Below are positions 6,492-7,841 of a stretch of 7,841 nucleotides of DNA, piece after piece. The notes under the pieces are model-generated. The model saw only the letters and a program-made list of their open reading frames with translations. It did no database searches and was not told the origin of the DNA. This DNA comes from Myxococcota bacterium (GTDB lineage: Bacteria; Myxococcota_A; Polyangia; HGW-17), in contig JAHJLU010000530.1 of NCBI GenBank assembly GCA_018821745.1, positions 1-7,841 of the forward strand, given 5' to 3'. The translations under genes were made by a program, and so were the position numbers. Within the stretch, counting starts at the first letter, position 1. Each line of letters starts with the position of its first letter.

Positions 6492-6728
6492 ATGCAGCGC
6501 GTTGAACTGAGCGATTCCACTGGGTTCACCCTCCACTGCCCCTTCTGCGGTGAGCAGGTCATGAACGATGAGGCGATTGATGAATGCGAGCATACGCTCC
6601 TGACCGCCTCGGACGCCGGTTTTGAGTACATCGACCCGCGGCTGGGGATTAGTGAGGATCCCGACCTCGACGAGGAGGACACCATCGACGAGTTCACCGA
6701 CAGGCACTCGAGTACCCCGACGCCGTGA
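6492..6728 (+). CDS. Small CPFCG zinc-site protein, probably frameshifted near its C-terminus
   Basis: The 78-residue product has a likely zinc site: CPFCG at 16-20 with Cys32 and His34 (DECEH). An acidic stretch follows (about 55-69). ATG 6492 is preceded by AGGAGA at 6481-6486, a good ribosome-binding site, so the longer frame from 6417 is not needed. The last residues, SSTPTP, look like out-of-frame reading. One frame over, from GAG at 6710, the DNA reads EYPDAVKFAIYHPPPSFFGG and on to a TGA at 6791-6793, which is a natural-looking protein end. One base lost near CACTCGAG (6705-6712) would explain this, and the intact protein would have about 100 residues. The next gene starts 56 bp after that TGA and may share the transcript. 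Function unknown. Confidence 0.65.
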   Translation: MQRVELSDSTGFTLHCPFCGEQVMNDEAIDECEHTLLTASDAGFEYIDPRLGISEDPDLDEEDTIDEFTDRHSSTPTP

Positions 6729-6793
6729 AGTTCGCCATTTACCACCCGCCGCCGAGCTTCTTCGGCGGGTACTTCATCTTCGCCCCTAAGTGA
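6710..6793 (+). pseudogene. Out-of-frame C-terminal piece of the small CPFCG protein
   Basis: This frame (28 codons including TGA) encodes EYPDAVKFAIYHPPPSFFGG followed by YFIFAPK. The composition is protein-like (hydrophobic strands, a Pro-Pro-Pro turn). It has no start codon or ribosome-binding site of its own and is in the -1 frame relative to the preceding gene. It is best explained as the displaced end of that gene after a single-base loss, whether real or an assembly error. I could not confirm the ancestral frame without homologues. Confidence 0.55.
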
Positions 6794-6849
6794 CCCCGGA
6801 ATGCCCCGGATGAGCTCAACGGGACGGCTTACACCATAAGGAGGACCAC

Positions 6850-7512
6850 ATGCGTAAACACACAGGAATTGTCGTCGGAGCAGGGCTTGGCGTTGTCGGC
6901 TGCTTGATGACCTGGGGCACAGTCAGTGCGGGGATCTTCTCCAAGTCTGTCAGCGGGATGGAAACGGGCGACGGCCCTGTCTTCCTCACCATTTTCATCA
7001 TCGTCGGGGTCATCTCTCTCATGGCGTGGCTCAGCGACGGGGAGAGTTCCTTGCTGGCCGTCCTCGCTATCCTCGCGGGGCTGGGGCTCATTGTGGGCGG
7101 CGTCATGGACATGGTCGGTCTGGCAGAGAAGGCCAACCTGGCGAAAAATGACGATATCAAGCTCAGTATTGAAATCGGCGCCGGTCTCTACATGGTGATA
7201 GGGGGCGCGGTCATGATGTTGCTGGGGGGCATCACTGACTTGGTGGGCGAATCGAAGAAGCCCACCACCACCACGCCCCCGCAGCCAGCGACGGCGCCAC
7301 CACTGACTCAGCCCGCCGGACCACCAGCCAGCATCCCCTGCCCCTCCTGCGGCGGTGACACCATGGCCTCGGCCAAGTTCTGCGCCCACTGCGCCGCCGC
7401 GCTTCCCTCACAGGACCTCACCCTGGACTGCCCCGCTTGCCACAAGAGCGTCGCCATCGGCTCCACCTTCTGCCCCCACTGCGCCGCCAAAATGCCCGGC
7501 TTCAGGATGTGA
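6850..7512 (+). CDS. Four-helix membrane protein with a C-terminal double zinc ribbon
   Basis: The 220-residue product has four hydrophobic segments at about 5-28, 44-61, 67-90 and 105-132. A Pro/Thr-rich flexible linker (136-162) follows, then two zinc-ribbon units with paired CxxC motifs: C164/C167 with C178/C181, and C194/C197 with C208/C211. The second half of each unit reads FCxHCAA, as in the widespread double zinc-ribbon families. The arrangement suggests an inner-membrane anchor holding a cytosolic zinc module for protein or nucleic-acid contacts; this is inference. AAGGAGG lies five bases before ATG 6850. It is downstream of and codirectional with the small CPFCG protein, so two zinc-site proteins sit side by side. 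The specific family and substrate are not recognisable. Confidence 0.85.
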   Translation: MRKHTGIVVGAGLGVVGCLMTWGTVSAGIFSKSVSGMETGDGPVFLTIFIIVGVISLMAWLSDGESSLLAVLAILAGLGLIVGGVMDMVGLAEKANLAKNDDIKLSIEIGAGLYMVIGGAVMMLLGGITDLVGESKKPTTTTPPQPATAPPLTQPAGPPASIPCPSCGGDTMASAKFCAHCAAALPSQDLTLDCPACHKSVAIGSTFCPHCAAKMPGFRM

Positions 7513-7535
7513 CAAGCCACGACGCAGACGTTTAA

Positions 7536-7841
7536 CTAAAACTCCAGGATGTTGCTCACGGAAAATCGTTCGGTGATGGGGGTTCTGCGCGGCACGGTCG
7601 TCACCGTGGTGACGCTTCGCACCTGCTCTTCCCCCACGATCCTTATCACCTTCTCCAGGTTTTTGGGTATCCTGCCGCTCTCATCGTGCCATTTGCACTC
7701 ATAAAGGTGGAGGAGATTCCCCTCGGGGATTACAAAGTCCGCCTCGTGCCCGTCTTTGTCACGGAAGTAGTATATTTCATCCGGTCTCCCCTGGTTGTGC
7801 AGGCTGCGCAGCAGCTGGCCAAAGGCGAGGGTCTCATAGTA
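7536..7841 (-). CDS. C-terminal part of an AAA ATPase with a DUF4143-type domain (partial)
   Basis: The minus frame is open from the right edge to TAG at 7538-7536, giving 101 residues. The start lies outside the window. The segment YYFRDKDGHEADFVIPEG followed by LHLYECK matches the signature at the end of the AAA_14/DUF4143 ATP-binding family, where aromatic-RD-x-G-x-E-x-DF is followed by a strand containing E-x-K, an arrangement reminiscent of restriction-endonuclease-like nuclease cores. Here the candidate residues are Glu33, Asp35, Glu48 and Lys50 of the fragment. These proteins have an N-terminal P-loop ATPase, not visible here, and their biological role is poorly understood. The gene converges on the zinc-ribbon membrane protein, with 23 bp between stops and no clear terminator. 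Confidence 0.85.
   Translation of the reverse strand, partial: YYETLAFGQLLRSLHNQGRPDEIYYFRDKDGHEADFVIPEGNLLHLYECKWHDESGRIPKNLEKVIRIVGEEQVRSVTTVTTVPRRTPITERFSVSNILEF

Noticed and set aside
6744..6770. Strong hairpin (CCGCCGA/TCGGCGG, also ACCCGCCG/CGGCGGGT) as a terminator after the small zinc gene
   Set aside because: There is no T-run after the stem, and the sequence is explained as codons for His-Pro-Pro-Pro ... Gly-Gly in the displaced C-terminal frame.
7599..7614. CGTCACC-GT-GGTGACG palindrome
   Set aside because: It lies inside the DUF4143-type coding sequence and arises from repeated Thr/Val codons; no reason to call it regulatory.

Overview
The window is GC-rich and bacterial. The best taxonomic hint is a protein (4291 to 2603, minus) that ends in a domain resembling the AgmX/PglI C-terminal domain, a TonB-like tail best known from Myxococcota and related delta-lineage bacteria. 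I therefore favour Myxococcota, or an uncultured diderm group near it. There is no rRNA, tRNA or housekeeping gene to confirm this.

Layout, left to right. (1) 3-119, plus: the last 38 residues of a protein with a hydrophobic stretch, unidentified. (2) 155-5953, minus: a five-reading-frame cluster. In transcription order it holds a DnaJ-like protein (zinc-finger repeats and a C-terminal-domain-like tail, but no HPD), a very acidic 160-residue protein, a 247-bp purine-rich spacer with tandem repeats, a predicted lipoprotein with ExbD/TolR-like regions and the AgmX/PglI-like tail, a second lipoprotein, and a third frame that is either a separate gene or the frameshifted second half of that lipoprotein. 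(3) 5954-6491: a 538-bp divergent spacer of lower GC. It has one good minus-strand -10 box, small inverted repeats and no convincing gene. (4) 6492-7512, plus: a small CPFCG zinc-site protein whose reading frame appears broken by one base, then a four-helix membrane protein with a cytosolic-type double zinc ribbon. (5) 7536-7841, minus: the C-terminal 101 residues of an AAA/DUF4143-type ATPase, cut by the window edge.

How the parts may work together (inference). The three minus-strand frames from 4291 to 155 are tightly packed: a 4-base ATGA overlap, then a 4-base gap. They probably make one envelope complex: a TonB/TolR-like lipoprotein plus a large Cys-containing helical lipoprotein. No ExbB/TolQ motor gene is visible. 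The upstream pair (DnaJ-like and acidic protein, 20 bp apart) is a second small operon; its link to the lipoproteins rests only on orientation and adjacency.

Two places (near 1144 and near 6707) look like single-base frameshifts. Either the assembly has indel errors or these genes are genuinely interrupted. I did not find a clear phage, CRISPR array, insertion sequence or complete known defence system.
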